From positions 1 through 64,000 of the forward strand of contig NZ_JAUQOM010000003.1 in NCBI RefSeq assembly GCF_030580935.1: 64,000 nt of DNA, in the 5' to 3' direction. A program made the translations under genes and the position numbers. Shown in pieces: positions 16,283 to 26,218 of this stretch (positions are counted from its first letter, which is position 1; every line of letters starts with the position of its first letter). Under the pieces are notes generated by a model that was not told the origin of the DNA, searched no databases, and was given only the letters and a program-made list of their open reading frames with translations. This DNA comes from Sphingobium cyanobacteriorum (GTDB lineage Bacteria > Pseudomonadota > Alphaproteobacteria > Sphingomonadales > Sphingomonadaceae).

Positions 16283-17442
16283 TGATTGCGGGCATTCAAA
16301 TCGAGAATTTCACCGCGTTCGGGAACCTGGACATCCCGTTCTCGCCGCGCATCAACGTGATCATCGGTTCGAACGGAACCGGGAAAACGCACCTGCTGAA
16401 GGCAATCTACGCACTTGCAATCGCAAGCCAGCCGGCATCGGCGGTCGAGGGCTCAGAGAAGGACGCAAACCCGCAGCTGACGAACAAGCTTCTGCGGGTA
16501 TTTTCTCCCGGTGAGAGCAGAATTGGGGCATTGCGGGCCCGGGGAGCGCCTGGACGCGCCAGGCTGTGTCTGCAGGGCAGCGATGACACCCGTGTTGCCC
16601 TTTCATTCAGCGCTAATTCCAAAGGCGTTCAATTGGAGGGGGGCGCTCGCTCCGAAGTGCAGTCCCGACCCGTGTTCATCCCGACGAAGGAAGTCCTTTC
16701 GCTGGTTCGTGCAATGCAGGACGCAACCCATGATCGCGCGACCGTCGAGATGATTTTCGACGATACCTACCTCGATCTGGCCGCGCTCTTGGCAAATCCC
16801 GGCTTTGAGGATGAGGCCGCAACCCTTTCAGAGGATCCTAGGCTCTCGAACATCGTTCGCGAACTGGTCGCCCTCGTCGGGGGGCGTTACCGGTGGGCGA
16901 ATGAAGGCGGATTTCAGTTTGAACCCGGGGAATATGAGGAAAGGGCCGACCCGGACCGCTCGCGCTCCAAAACCGCGCAAATGTATCAGGACTCCACGGT
17001 CCTTCGCTTCAAATCCAAAGGCGGGGAGCCGCTGTCAAGCAGCATGACGGCCGAAGGGTACCGGAAAATTGGTGTCCTGCATCGCCTGCTCTGCAATGGC
17101 TCGATCAACCCGGGGAGCACCGGCATCCTCTTGTGGGATGAGCCCGAGGCAAACCTGAATCCCGCGCTCATGAAAGAGGTGGTTCAGGTACTCCTCGAGC
17201 TATCGCGCAACGGCCAGCAGATTATTCTGGCTACGCACGATTATGTCCTGCTGAAATGGTTCGATTTGCTCATAGACCGCGGCAAGGAAGATCACATCCG
17301 GTTTCACGCTCTTTGTCGTAATGTTGGAAATGACAGGATCACTGTCGAGACGTCTGAGAACTACTCTCTGATCTCCAAGACGGCAATTTCTGACACCTTC
17401 GCCGAGCTATTCGACGAAGACTTGGCCAGGGCTTTGGCATGA
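16282..17442 (+). CDS. ABC-like (AAA_15/21) ATPase embedded in BREX
   Basis: A 386-residue SMC/ABC-like ATPase: Walker A GSNGTGKT (residues 29-36), a signature-like LSSSMTAEGYRKIGVL, Walker B TGILLWDEPEANLNPALM near 282-296 and an H-loop ILATHD near 315. It resembles OLD-type and AriA-type ATPases that act as sensors in anti-phage pairs. It sits between brxC and pglX, the position where PARIS (ariA-ariB) is known in some enterobacterial BREX operons, and overlaps both neighbours by one and four bases. Its partner is not the DUF4435 Toprim protein of PARIS but a PD-(D/E)XK-like protein, so this is probably a different system using the same slot. Confidence 0.85.
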   Translation: MIAGIQIENFTAFGNLDIPFSPRINVIIGSNGTGKTHLLKAIYALAIASQPASAVEGSEKDANPQLTNKLLRVFSPGESRIGALRARGAPGRARLCLQGSDDTRVALSFSANSKGVQLEGGARSEVQSRPVFIPTKEVLSLVRAMQDATHDRATVEMIFDDTYLDLAALLANPGFEDEAATLSEDPRLSNIVRELVALVGGRYRWANEGGFQFEPGEYEERADPDRSRSKTAQMYQDSTVLRFKSKGGEPLSSSMTAEGYRKIGVLHRLLCNGSINPGSTGILLWDEPEANLNPALMKEVVQVLLELSRNGQQIILATHDYVLLKWFDLLIDRGKEDHIRFHALCRNVGNDRITVETSENYSLISKTAISDTFAELFDEDLARALA

Positions 17443-18002
17443 GCAACGTCGTGAAAATGTATCGGGCCGAAAAAGAAGCGGATTTGGAATTCGCGTTCCC
17501 CGAGAGCCTCCGCTGGGATGAGCTGGACATTCACGGCATTAAGCTGCCGGTCCAGATGAAATTTGTCGACATCGTTATAGAGAGGGAAGAGGATGTCTTG
17601 CTCGTCGAGATCAAGGATCCTTCGAACGTCAAATGCCCCGAAAAGGAGCGTCAGAAGTATTTCAAGCGCCTCACGGACAATTCGATCCTGACGCAGGAAC
17701 TGACGCCTAAGGCCAGGGACTCCTATACGTTCCTCCATTTGATGGAACGAGATAGCAAGCCGATGAAATACGTTGTCTTGCTAGGGCTGGAAGCTTTCGA
17801 CCCTGATCGACAAAAGGCGCTGCTGACGGGCTTCAAAGATCGCCTGCTGGCTGACATTCGATGTGAAGGGCACCTGCCGTGGCGGCGTCAACACATTGCG
17901 GATTGCGTCGTCCTTTCCGTGGACATCTGGAACAAAATATTCGCCGACTGGCCCGTGACCCGGGTTTCCGCAGCGGCCGCAAGTGAAGGGGCAGCTGCCT
18001 GA
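17439..18002 (+). CDS. PD-(D/E)XK-like partner of the embedded ATPase
   Basis: A 187-residue protein with a plausible PD-(D/E)XK nuclease core: Asp44 in KFVDIVI, then Glu57-x-Lys59 in LLVEIKDPS, followed by a helix with Lys and Tyr. The last third (YVVLLGLEAFDP, ADCVVLSVDIWNKIF) may be the remaining core strands. No DUF4435/Toprim feature of AriB is visible. It is coupled to the ATPase upstream (ATGA) and pglX downstream (TGATG). It is expected to be the effector that the ATPase releases or directs; activity is inferred from the motif alone. Confidence 0.65.
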   Translation: MSNVVKMYRAEKEADLEFAFPESLRWDELDIHGIKLPVQMKFVDIVIEREEDVLLVEIKDPSNVKCPEKERQKYFKRLTDNSILTQELTPKARDSYTFLHLMERDSKPMKYVVLLGLEAFDPDRQKALLTGFKDRLLADIRCEGHLPWRRQHIADCVVLSVDIWNKIFADWPVTRVSAAAASEGAAA

Positions 18003-21000
18003 TGGATACCTCAAAGCTCAAGAAATTCGCGCAGTTTGCCCGCCGCACCCTGATCACGCAGGTCAGCGCCAAGCTTGAATCCGTCGTTGCCGAAAACTCG
18101 GCGGGCCGGCGAGAGCATCCCGATGCAATGCGGAAGTTGGAGACAGCTATCGCCAAGGACGGAAAGGATCAGGTGGTTGAGCGCGTCGCCTACACCTGGT
18201 TCAATCGCTTCTGCGCCCTTCGCTTCATGGACGTGAATGAACTGAACCCCGTCCGCATCGTCTCGCCTGTCGCAGGCCAGTTTCAGCCAGAGATCCTGGC
18301 CGAGGCCAAGGCTGGGCATATAGACGAGGGCCGCGTGCCCGACAGGATCCGCGAACAGGTCCGCAGCCTGCTGGATGGCCGCACGCCCAGTGCGGATGCC
18401 CAGACCGAGGCCTACCGGCTGCTTATCGTCGCCATTTGCAATGATCTGCACAAGGCAATGCCGTTCCTGTTCGAACGGATCGACGACTACACAGAGCTTC
18501 TTCTGCCCGACGACCTTCTGTCGAACGCCTCGATCCTCGCCTATGTGCGCGAGGCCATGACGCCGGACGTCTGCGAGGATGTCGAGGTTATCGGCTGGCT
18601 CTACCAGTTCTACATCTCGGAGAAGAAGGACGAGGTTTTCGCCGGGCTGAAGAAGAACAAGAAGATCACCGCAGAAAATATTCCGGCGGCGACCCAGCTT
18701 TTCACCCCGCACTGGATCGTGCGCTATCTGGTGGAAAACTCACTGGGGCGGCTGTGGTTGCTGAACCGCCCGAACTCAAAGCTGGCGGCGAAGATGGATT
18801 ATTACATCGCGCCGGAAGAGCCAGAGACGGATTTCCTGCGCATTTCGCGGCCTGAGGATATCCGCATCTGCGACCCGGCCTGCGGGTCGGGCCATATGCT
18901 GACCTATGCCTTTGATCTGCTTTACGCGATCTATGAGGAAGAAGGGTATGAAGCGGCCGAGATCCCCGGGCTGATCCTGACGCACAACCTGTACGGGATC
19001 GAGATCGATGACCGCGCGGGCGCCTTGGCGGCGTTTGCGCTGACGATGAAGGCGGCGACAAAGCTCGGACGGCGGCGGTTTCTGAGGCAAGCGGTGCAGC
19101 CGAACATCTGCGTGCTGCAGGATGTGCGTTTCACCTCATCCGAGATGCAGGACGTTGCCGCCGTGGTGGGCAGCGATCTGTTCACCGCCGATTTTCGCAA
19201 GACGATGGGGCAGTTCGAGCAGGCCAAGAACTTTGGCTCGCTGATCGTGCCGAACTTGCGTGATCCTGCGGAGGTTTCCCGGATTGTGCGGTTGCAGGAT
19301 TTCGGCGGCGACCTGCTGCTGCGCGAGGTGCAGGAACGTGTGCTGAAGGTTTTGGAGATGGCTGAGGCTCTCTCGCCAAAGTACCATGTCGTCGTCGCCA
19401 ACCCTCCATACATGGGCGGTGGCGGAATGAACGATCGCCTAACCGAATGGATAAAGGCGAACTACCCCGACGGGAAGTCGGATCTATTTTCAGCTTTTAT
19501 CCAACGCAATTTGATGATGTGCAGCCGGAATGGCTACGTTGCGATGGTTACGATGGAAAGCTGGATGTTTCTCTCGTCGTTTAAAGAATTAAGGCAAAAA
19601 ATACTCAAAAATTCTTCCATTAATTCAATGGTCCATATGCCTTATATTGGAAAAGGCGGGACAAGCATGGGAATTAATTTTGGAACAACTGCATTCTTAT
19701 TGCATGAAAATGGAAGTCAAGCTGCCGTCGGTACATACTGCTGCCTCCGATATTATGAGGCGGACGATAACGGGGTCCCCTTGCAGTTCCCCCCAAGAAA
19801 TGAACGCTTTTCTACCGTTCCAGGTTCGATATTTGCTGAAATGCCAGGGGCACCGATCGCATATTGGGCCAGCGAAGGTCTTCGTGCGACATTTGCAAAC
19901 AATCCTCGGCTTGGGGAGATTGCTGAGCCACGCAAGGGCATGGTTACAGCCGACAATCCGCGCTTTATTCGTAACTGGAGCGAAATTTCCAATAACCGTA
20001 CTTGCCGGTCCGCGAGCAGTCGCGAAGATGCGAAAGAATCGAGGGCTAAATGGTTTCCGTATCTTAAAGGAGGGCAATTTAGGCGCTGGTACGGGAATCA
20101 AGAATGTGTTGTAAACTGGAAAAACGATGGATCAGAACTATTAAATATGAAGGGTAATGGGTACAAAGTAGGATCAACTAATCACAATTTAGATTATATA
20201 TTTTATCCAGCGATAACATGGACAAAGGTGACATCGGGCAAAAATGGATTTCGAGTAAACGGAAATGGATTTTTATTTGATGACGCCTCCGGATTGTGTG
20301 CGGTAAAGGATAAAAACGAATTCTACAGCGTAGCGGCATTTCTCAATGCCCCAGTTGTGTATTCAGCGATAGCATCCCTTAATCCTACGATGAACCTCAA
20401 TCCAGGAACATTGGCAGATGTTCCCTACATTTCGTTATCAAGCGTAGGGGACAATGCGCTCCGCTGCGTTGTGCTCTCTCGAGCTGATTGGGATGCACAA
20501 GAGGTTTCATGGGATTTCACAACGCTGCCACTTCTCTCAGTCGATTTCCGGGCAGAAACGTTTGAGCTTAGTTATGCCCAACTACGTGCCTGTTGGGCCG
20601 ACATGACAAACGAGATGCGACGGCTGGAGGAAGAGAACAACCGCATCTTCATTGACGCCTATGGCCTGCAGGATGAATTGACTCCCGAGGTGCCACTGGA
20701 GGAAATCACCCTCACCTGCAATCCTGCCTACCGTTATGGGGGCAAATCCACTGCGGAGGAGTTGGAAACACGGCTGCTGGCCGATACCATTGCGGAATTC
20801 CTGCACTACGCCGTGGGCTGCATGTTTGGCCGCTACAGCCTTGACGCGCCCGGCCTGATTCTGGCCAATCAGGGCGAAGGACTGGCTGATTATCTTGCTC
20901 GCGTGCCGCAGCCCACTTTCGAGCCGGATGCCGACAACGTCATCCCGGTTCTGGACGGGGACTGGTTCGCCGACGACATCGCCGAGCGCTTCCGCAGGTT

Positions 21001-21514
21001 CCTACGCGTGACCTTCGGCGAGGCGAAGTTTCAGCAAAACCTGGCCTTCATTGAAAGCGCACTGGGCAAGGACATCCGCAAGTGGTTCACGAAGGACTTC
21101 TTCGACTACCATGTCCGGCGTTTCAAAAAACGCCCGATCTACTGGATGTTCGCTAGCCCCAAGGGCAGCTTCCAGGCGCTGATCTACATGCACCGCTACC
21201 GGCCGGACACGGTCAGCGTGGTGCTGAACGACTATCTGCGTGAGTACCGCAACAAGCTGGAAGCACACCGCAAGGCCCAGGAGGCGCAGAGCATCAACCC
21301 CGAAGCCACGCCCGCCCAGCGAACCAAGGCGCTAAAGGAGGTCAACGAGGCGACCAAGGTGATCGAGGAGCTCGATGCATACGAGCGCGACGTGCTCTAT
21401 CCGCTTGCCACGCAAAAAATCGAGATCGATCTCGATGACGGCGTGAAGGCCAACTACCCGAAGTTCGGCGCGGCGCTCAAACCCATCAAGGGCTTGTCGG
21501 ATGCGGATGACTGA
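18002..21514 (+). CDS. pglX: BREX adenine-specific methyltransferase PglX
   Basis: PglX (BrxX) methylates adenine in a short asymmetric site to mark self DNA and is also needed for defence. The 1170-residue protein shows SAM motif I DPACGSGHML near residue 290, catalytic NPPYMGGGG near 467, and a C-terminal coiled part (AHRKAQEAQSINPEA...). Bases about 19590-20460 (residues 530-820), which hold the target-recognition region, are strikingly AT-rich: 17 of 60 bases are G or C at 20161-20220, against 38 of 60 at 18841-18900. The frame is intact. This is a mosaic gene with a replaced recognition domain. Its start overlaps the embedded nuclease gene (TGATG). Confidence 0.95.
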   Translation: MDTSKLKKFAQFARRTLITQVSAKLESVVAENSAGRREHPDAMRKLETAIAKDGKDQVVERVAYTWFNRFCALRFMDVNELNPVRIVSPVAGQFQPEILAEAKAGHIDEGRVPDRIREQVRSLLDGRTPSADAQTEAYRLLIVAICNDLHKAMPFLFERIDDYTELLLPDDLLSNASILAYVREAMTPDVCEDVEVIGWLYQFYISEKKDEVFAGLKKNKKITAENIPAATQLFTPHWIVRYLVENSLGRLWLLNRPNSKLAAKMDYYIAPEEPETDFLRISRPEDIRICDPACGSGHMLTYAFDLLYAIYEEEGYEAAEIPGLILTHNLYGIEIDDRAGALAAFALTMKAATKLGRRRFLRQAVQPNICVLQDVRFTSSEMQDVAAVVGSDLFTADFRKTMGQFEQAKNFGSLIVPNLRDPAEVSRIVRLQDFGGDLLLREVQERVLKVLEMAEALSPKYHVVVANPPYMGGGGMNDRLTEWIKANYPDGKSDLFSAFIQRNLMMCSRNGYVAMVTMESWMFLSSFKELRQKILKNSSINSMVHMPYIGKGGTSMGINFGTTAFLLHENGSQAAVGTYCCLRYYEADDNGVPLQFPPRNERFSTVPGSIFAEMPGAPIAYWASEGLRATFANNPRLGEIAEPRKGMVTADNPRFIRNWSEISNNRTCRSASSREDAKESRAKWFPYLKGGQFRRWYGNQECVVNWKNDGSELLNMKGNGYKVGSTNHNLDYIFYPAITWTKVTSGKNGFRVNGNGFLFDDASGLCAVKDKNEFYSVAAFLNAPVVYSAIASLNPTMNLNPGTLADVPYISLSSVGDNALRCVVLSRADWDAQEVSWDFTTLPLLSVDFRAETFELSYAQLRACWADMTNEMRRLEEENNRIFIDAYGLQDELTPEVPLEEITLTCNPAYRYGGKSTAEELETRLLADTIAEFLHYAVGCMFGRYSLDAPGLILANQGEGLADYLARVPQPTFEPDADNVIPVLDGDWFADDIAERFRRFLRVTFGEAKFQQNLAFIESALGKDIRKWFTKDFFDYHVRRFKKRPIYWMFASPKGSFQALIYMHRYRPDTVSVVLNDYLREYRNKLEAHRKAQEAQSINPEATPAQRTKALKEVNEATKVIEELDAYERDVLYPLATQKIEIDLDDGVKANYPKFGAALKPIKGLSDADD

Positions 21515-21516
21515 GC

Positions 21517-24018
21517 ATGAATGATCGCATCGCAAAAGGGCTGGAAGCGGCTTTCGACCGTCACCGTATCGTGTTCTGGACCGATGCGGCGAGGGAGTTG
21601 CGCGAGACATTCGAGACACTGGAGCTGCCCGGTGTCGAGAAGATCCAGCTCGCCAACAACGAGTTCGCGGTGAAGCACAGGATCCTGCGCGAGGTGCCGC
21701 AGGGGCGCTTCCTGATCTACCGCGAAGGGCCTGAGCCGGTCCAGATTCACAATTGGCTACTCGATGTGCAGCTGGCCCACGGTACGTTCAAGGCCGACCA
21801 GGCAGCCCTGTGGCTGTCCGAACTGGGCCTCGGGCTGGGACTTGAGGATGTGGTGCGCGCCCATGCGGAGTTCTTCCGCTCGGCCCGCAGGCTCGAACAG
21901 CTAAAGCGACTTGCCCGCAACGACGACACGGCCAGCGCGTTGCGCCTGAAGATGCTAAGCGTCTGCGCCGGTGGCGAGGGCGGGTTCGATTCCGTTGTAG
22001 AGAGACTGCTGGCCGACCTGGCGGTGGACACCGACGAGACAATGCGCCTGATCGAGCGCTCTAGCCTTGGCCCGTTCCTGTGGGACCAGATGGGCCGCCA
22101 TTATGGCTATACGGCCGTGCAGCCCAGCATCGAGGACTTCGCAGTCTCGTTGTTCAAGGCCTGCTATGCCATGGGGCTAGGAGAGGCAGGAGGCCTCTCT
22201 CCCGAGGCGCTGGTCTTCTTCCGCCGCTGGAAGAACAACCGTCACGCGGCTCAGGCCTTCGAGGCGCTATCCTCCTCCTATGCCAGTGTGCTGGGCGTAC
22301 GGACGGATCTGGAAACACGCGATTTCCGGCACCTCATCGAGCTCGACTATTTCGAGGACATCGATCGGGCGATCATCGTCGCACTCGTGCGCGGGGTCGC
22401 GGCGCGAACGCTTGCCGCAGGTGATGTCGCAAGCTGGATCCGCCAGCGCCGCCAAAGCTATTGGTACGACCGTTTCCGCGATCTCTATGAGGCGGTCGGC
22501 TTCGCGGCTGACTTCCACGCGGCGATGGCGCAGGTAAACCTTGGCATGACCAGTCTGGCTGAAGGCGTCAGCCGCTATGCCGGGAGCTGGTTCCGCATCG
22601 ATCAGCTATACCGCAAGTTCATCTACCACATGCAGAAATCGGGCCAGGCCAGCCTGATGGCCGAACTCTATGAGCAGGTAGAGAACCACTATGTGAATAG
22701 CTACCTGCTGCGCCTCAATGACAGCTGGCAGGTCCATGTCGATGCAGCACCGATGTGGGATGCCACGCCTGTGCCGGCCCAGCGGACTTTTTACGCCACC
22801 CAGGTAGCTCCTTATCGGCAGAAGGACCAGAAGATCTGCGTCATCATCTCGGACGCCATGCGGTATGAGGTGGCGGAGGAGCTATTGGCTCGTGTCCGTG
22901 GGCTCGATCGTTATGACGCAGAGATCGAGCCGATGCTGGGATCACTGCCGACCTATACCCAACTCGGCATGGCCTCGTTGCTTCCCAACCGCGACATGCG
23001 TATCGCTGACAACGATACCAGCGCGGTGATCGTGGATGGGCAGAGCTCGCAGGGCACCGAAAACCGTAGGAAGATCCTCGCCCAAGGACGCGAGGGCGAC
23101 CGGACGACTGCATTGCTGGCCGACGACCTCCTTAAAATGCAGCGAGATGACTACCGGGCGCTGTTTCGCGATCACGACGTGATCTATGTTTACCACAATC
23201 TCATCGATGCAACCGGCGACAAACCGGCCACGGAGGATCGAGTATTCGAGGCTGCTGAGAAGACGCTCGACGAGCTGGTTCAGTTGGTCAAAAAGCTGGC
23301 GGCCGCCAATGCCAACAATCTGCTGATTACCGCAGACCATGGTTTCATTTACCAGCACCGGCCTATCGATGAGAGCGACTTTTCGGGTTCGGAAGTGGTT
23401 GGCGAAACCATCCTGTTCCGAAACCGCCGGTTTGTGCTTGGCCATGGTCTGAAACCCCAACAGGGGCTCAAGCTCTACAAGCCGGGAGAGGCGAGGTTGC
23501 AGGGTGATGTTGAAATCCTGATCCCCAAGTCGATCAATCGCCTGCGTCTTAAGGGCTCAGGTAGCCGCTTCGTGCACGGCGGCGCCACGCTGCAGGAGGC
23601 GGTGGTTCCAGTCGTCCGGATCAACAAGAAGCGTCAGAGTGACACGTCCATTGTCGATGTCGAAATCATTGGCAGCACAAATCAGGTCATTACGGCCAGC
23701 CAGATATCGGTCAGATTCTACCAGTCCGTTCCGGCGACTGAGAAGACGCAGGCACGCCGCTTGCGCGCCGGAATATTCTCGCAATCGGGTGAACTGATTT
23801 CAGACAGCCACGAACTCGTCTTCGATTTCCGGTCTGAAAATCCGCGGGAGCGCGAGCACCCGGTCCGCTTCCTGCTGTCTCGCAAGGCTGACGAGTGCAA
23901 CGGCCAGGAGGTGGTTCTGCGCCTGGAAGAGCAGCACGGGGACACATCGCACTACAGCGAATATCGAAGTGCGCGCTACATCCTGCGTCGCAGCTTCACC
24001 AACGACTTTGATTTCTGA
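21517..24018 (+). CDS. pglZ: BREX phosphatase-superfamily protein PglZ
   Basis: PglZ (type 1, PglZA), 833 residues, contains an alkaline-phosphatase-like fold with metal-site motifs ICVIISDAMRYEVAEEL near residues 440-455 and LLITADHGFIY near 600. It is essential for BREX and lies in the PglX-BrxB-BrxC complex in studied systems; its activity in defence is still debated. The N-terminal half (RIVFWTDAARELRETFETL) is the family's usual opening. It starts two bases after the pglX stop and ends 11 bases before brxL. Confidence 0.95.
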   Translation: MNDRIAKGLEAAFDRHRIVFWTDAARELRETFETLELPGVEKIQLANNEFAVKHRILREVPQGRFLIYREGPEPVQIHNWLLDVQLAHGTFKADQAALWLSELGLGLGLEDVVRAHAEFFRSARRLEQLKRLARNDDTASALRLKMLSVCAGGEGGFDSVVERLLADLAVDTDETMRLIERSSLGPFLWDQMGRHYGYTAVQPSIEDFAVSLFKACYAMGLGEAGGLSPEALVFFRRWKNNRHAAQAFEALSSSYASVLGVRTDLETRDFRHLIELDYFEDIDRAIIVALVRGVAARTLAAGDVASWIRQRRQSYWYDRFRDLYEAVGFAADFHAAMAQVNLGMTSLAEGVSRYAGSWFRIDQLYRKFIYHMQKSGQASLMAELYEQVENHYVNSYLLRLNDSWQVHVDAAPMWDATPVPAQRTFYATQVAPYRQKDQKICVIISDAMRYEVAEELLARVRGLDRYDAEIEPMLGSLPTYTQLGMASLLPNRDMRIADNDTSAVIVDGQSSQGTENRRKILAQGREGDRTTALLADDLLKMQRDDYRALFRDHDVIYVYHNLIDATGDKPATEDRVFEAAEKTLDELVQLVKKLAAANANNLLITADHGFIYQHRPIDESDFSGSEVVGETILFRNRRFVLGHGLKPQQGLKLYKPGEARLQGDVEILIPKSINRLRLKGSGSRFVHGGATLQEAVVPVVRINKKRQSDTSIVDVEIIGSTNQVITASQISVRFYQSVPATEKTQARRLRAGIFSQSGELISDSHELVFDFRSENPREREHPVRFLLSRKADECNGQEVVLRLEEQHGDTSHYSEYRSARYILRRSFTNDFDF

Positions 24019-24029
24019 GGGCCCGGCGC

Positions 24030-26108
24030 ATGACCGCACTTGATGACAAGATCAACGAACGCTTTCCTGGCCTTGTGGTCCGCAAGGACTTGGTGAAGGC
24101 GGTCAAGGGCAACGCGATCGTTCCGACCTACGTGTTGGAATATCTGCTGGGCCAGTATTGCGCGACCAACGATGAGGCGTCGATCCAATCAGGCATCGAG
24201 ACGGTTCGGGAGATCCTGCGAAAGCACTACGTCCATCGCAATGAGGCCGGGCTTATCAAGTCCAATATCCGAGAAAAAGGTCGCTGGAAGATCATTGATC
24301 GGATCAGCGTCGCCCTCAATGAAAAGAGCGATACCTACGAAGCAAGCTTTGCCAATCTTGGCATATCCAAGGTCCTGATCGATTCCGGAACGGTAAAGAC
24401 CCATCCCAAGCTTCTGGTTGGCGGGGTCTGGTGCATCGCCGACATCGAGTACGACTACACCGAAGACAAGAATGTGACCCCCTGGATCTTAGGCACGATG
24501 AAGCCCATCCAGCTGTCGCATTTTGACTACGAAGCTTATTTGGCAGCCCGCAACGGCTTCACAACCGATGAATGGATTGACCTTCTCTTCCAGACCGTCG
24601 GCTTCGACCCGGAGATGTTCGGTCGTCGGTCCAAGCTAATCCAGTTGATGCGTCTGATCCCGTTCGTTGAACGCAATTACAACCTGATCGAGCTGGGCCC
24701 GAAGGGCACCGGCAAATCGCACATATACTCAGAATTCTCACCGCACGGGATCCTGATCTCGGGGGGCGAGGTTACGGTGCCGAAGCTGTTCGTTAGCAAC
24801 AGTTCCGGCAAGTTGGGCCTTGTCGGCTACTGGGATGTGGTGGCTCTCGACGAGTTCGCGGGCAAGCAGAAGAAGGTCGACAAAGCACTGGTCGACATCC
24901 TCAAGAACTACATGGCCAACAAGACCTTCTCTCGCGGTGTTGAACCGCTGGGTGCCGAGGCCTCCATGGTCTTTGTCGGGAACACCAAGCATACGGTTCC
25001 CTACATGCTCAAGAACACGGATCTGTTCGACGAGTTACCCGACAAGTACTACGATTCCGCCTTCATTGACCGACTGCACACCTACATCCCAGGCTGGGAG
25101 GTCGGTGTGATCCGCGGCGAGATGTTTTCCAACGGATACGGCTTTGTCGTCGATTACCTTGCCGAGATCCTTCGCCATCTGCGCAACGACGACTATTCGG
25201 ACCGCTACCGGTCGAACTTTGAGTTGTCGTCGGATATCTCGACCCGCGATCGGGATGGGGTTCACAAGACCTTTTCCGGCCTGATGAAGATCCTCTTCCC
25301 ATCTGGTGAAGCGACGCCGGATGAAATGGAGGAGATCCTCAAGCTCGCCTTGGAGGGTCGCAAGCGGGTCAAAGATCAGCTCATGCGGCTCGACGCCACC
25401 TACCCGGACGTGGATTTCTCATTTGCGCGCAAGAATGGCGAAAAGGTGAAAGTGGCAACGCTCGAGGAAAACGAGTTTCCGAGCTTTTACTACCGGCGCG
25501 CTGGAGGGCTTGGCCTCCCGACAACCGAGCCTACAGGCGATGACGCGTCTGAAGCCGCAGCAGCGCCCCAGCTCGACGCAGGCGCAACAGCTGTCACCTC
25601 GGTTTCAGAGGGCCCGAAGACTGGCCATTTCACATACAACGAAAACCAGAGAGGCGTGACCTTCGACAATCTGTTCGGCCCCTATCTGGTCGGAGTTCAG
25701 AAGATCACGATCACCGATCCTTACATCCGAGCCTTTCATCAGGTTCGAAATGTGATGGAGTTCATCGAAACGCTTGCGAAAGCCAAGTCACCCGCAGATG
25801 AGGTCGAGGTACACCTCGTCACATGCGTGGACGGGATACGTCCCGAAAAGCAAGCCGAGAACCTTGGTGCGATCGCCGCATCTTGCGAAGGCGTCGGCAT
25901 CACGTTCACTTGGGAGTTTGACGAGACCAACACGATCCACGCGCGACACATCGTGACCGACACTGGTTGGAAAATCGCCCTCGACCGGGGTTTGGACATT
26001 TTCCAACAGTACGAGCTCAACGATGCCTTCAGCTTCGCCAATCGGCTGCAGCAGTTCCGTTCTGTAAAGGCTTTCGAAGTTATCTACCTGAAGAATAACT
26101 CTGTTTGA
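24030..26108 (+). CDS. brxL: BREX Lon-like AAA+ protein BrxL
   Basis: BrxL, 692 residues, is the AAA+ ATPase that closes type 1 BREX operons. It shows the family start LDDKINERFPGLVVRKDL, Walker A LGPKGTGKSHIYSEF near residue 223, and Walker B WDVVALDEFAG. After a low-complexity linker (residues about 495-530), a C-terminal domain begins (RGVTFDNLFGPYLVG) that resembles the PLD-like domain also seen in other BrxL proteins. Known BrxL proteins form ring dimers on DNA and are needed for phage restriction. The Shine-Dalgarno is GAGGG. It is the last gene of the operon: a weak terminator and a 110-base gap follow. Confidence 0.95.
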   Translation: MTALDDKINERFPGLVVRKDLVKAVKGNAIVPTYVLEYLLGQYCATNDEASIQSGIETVREILRKHYVHRNEAGLIKSNIREKGRWKIIDRISVALNEKSDTYEASFANLGISKVLIDSGTVKTHPKLLVGGVWCIADIEYDYTEDKNVTPWILGTMKPIQLSHFDYEAYLAARNGFTTDEWIDLLFQTVGFDPEMFGRRSKLIQLMRLIPFVERNYNLIELGPKGTGKSHIYSEFSPHGILISGGEVTVPKLFVSNSSGKLGLVGYWDVVALDEFAGKQKKVDKALVDILKNYMANKTFSRGVEPLGAEASMVFVGNTKHTVPYMLKNTDLFDELPDKYYDSAFIDRLHTYIPGWEVGVIRGEMFSNGYGFVVDYLAEILRHLRNDDYSDRYRSNFELSSDISTRDRDGVHKTFSGLMKILFPSGEATPDEMEEILKLALEGRKRVKDQLMRLDATYPDVDFSFARKNGEKVKVATLEENEFPSFYYRRAGGLGLPTTEPTGDDASEAAAAPQLDAGATAVTSVSEGPKTGHFTYNENQRGVTFDNLFGPYLVGVQKITITDPYIRAFHQVRNVMEFIETLAKAKSPADEVEVHLVTCVDGIRPEKQAENLGAIAASCEGVGITFTWEFDETNTIHARHIVTDTGWKIALDRGLDIFQQYELNDAFSFANRLQQFRSVKAFEVIYLKNNSV

Positions 26109-26150
26109 TATTTCAATCTCAAAGGAAGCAGAGTCGGGTATTGCGGTTAG

Positions 26151-26179
26151 ATCTCAAAGAAGGTGTGAGATAGAATTTT
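26151..26179 (+). terminator. Weak terminator after brxL
   Basis: ATCTCA (26151-26156) and TGAGAT (26166-26171) form a 6-base stem, followed by AGAATTTTTT. The stem is AT-rich and short, so termination may be partial and let transcription continue into the next gene. Confidence 0.45.
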
Positions 26180-26218
26180 TTGCTGCATTGTTATGAACAG
26201 TGGCCGAGGGGTGGGTCT

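Noticed and set aside
16282..18002. Calling the embedded pair PARIS (ariA-ariB)
   Set aside because: Position and ATPase fit, but the partner has no DUF4435/Toprim features and is much shorter; a PD-(D/E)XK pattern is visible instead.
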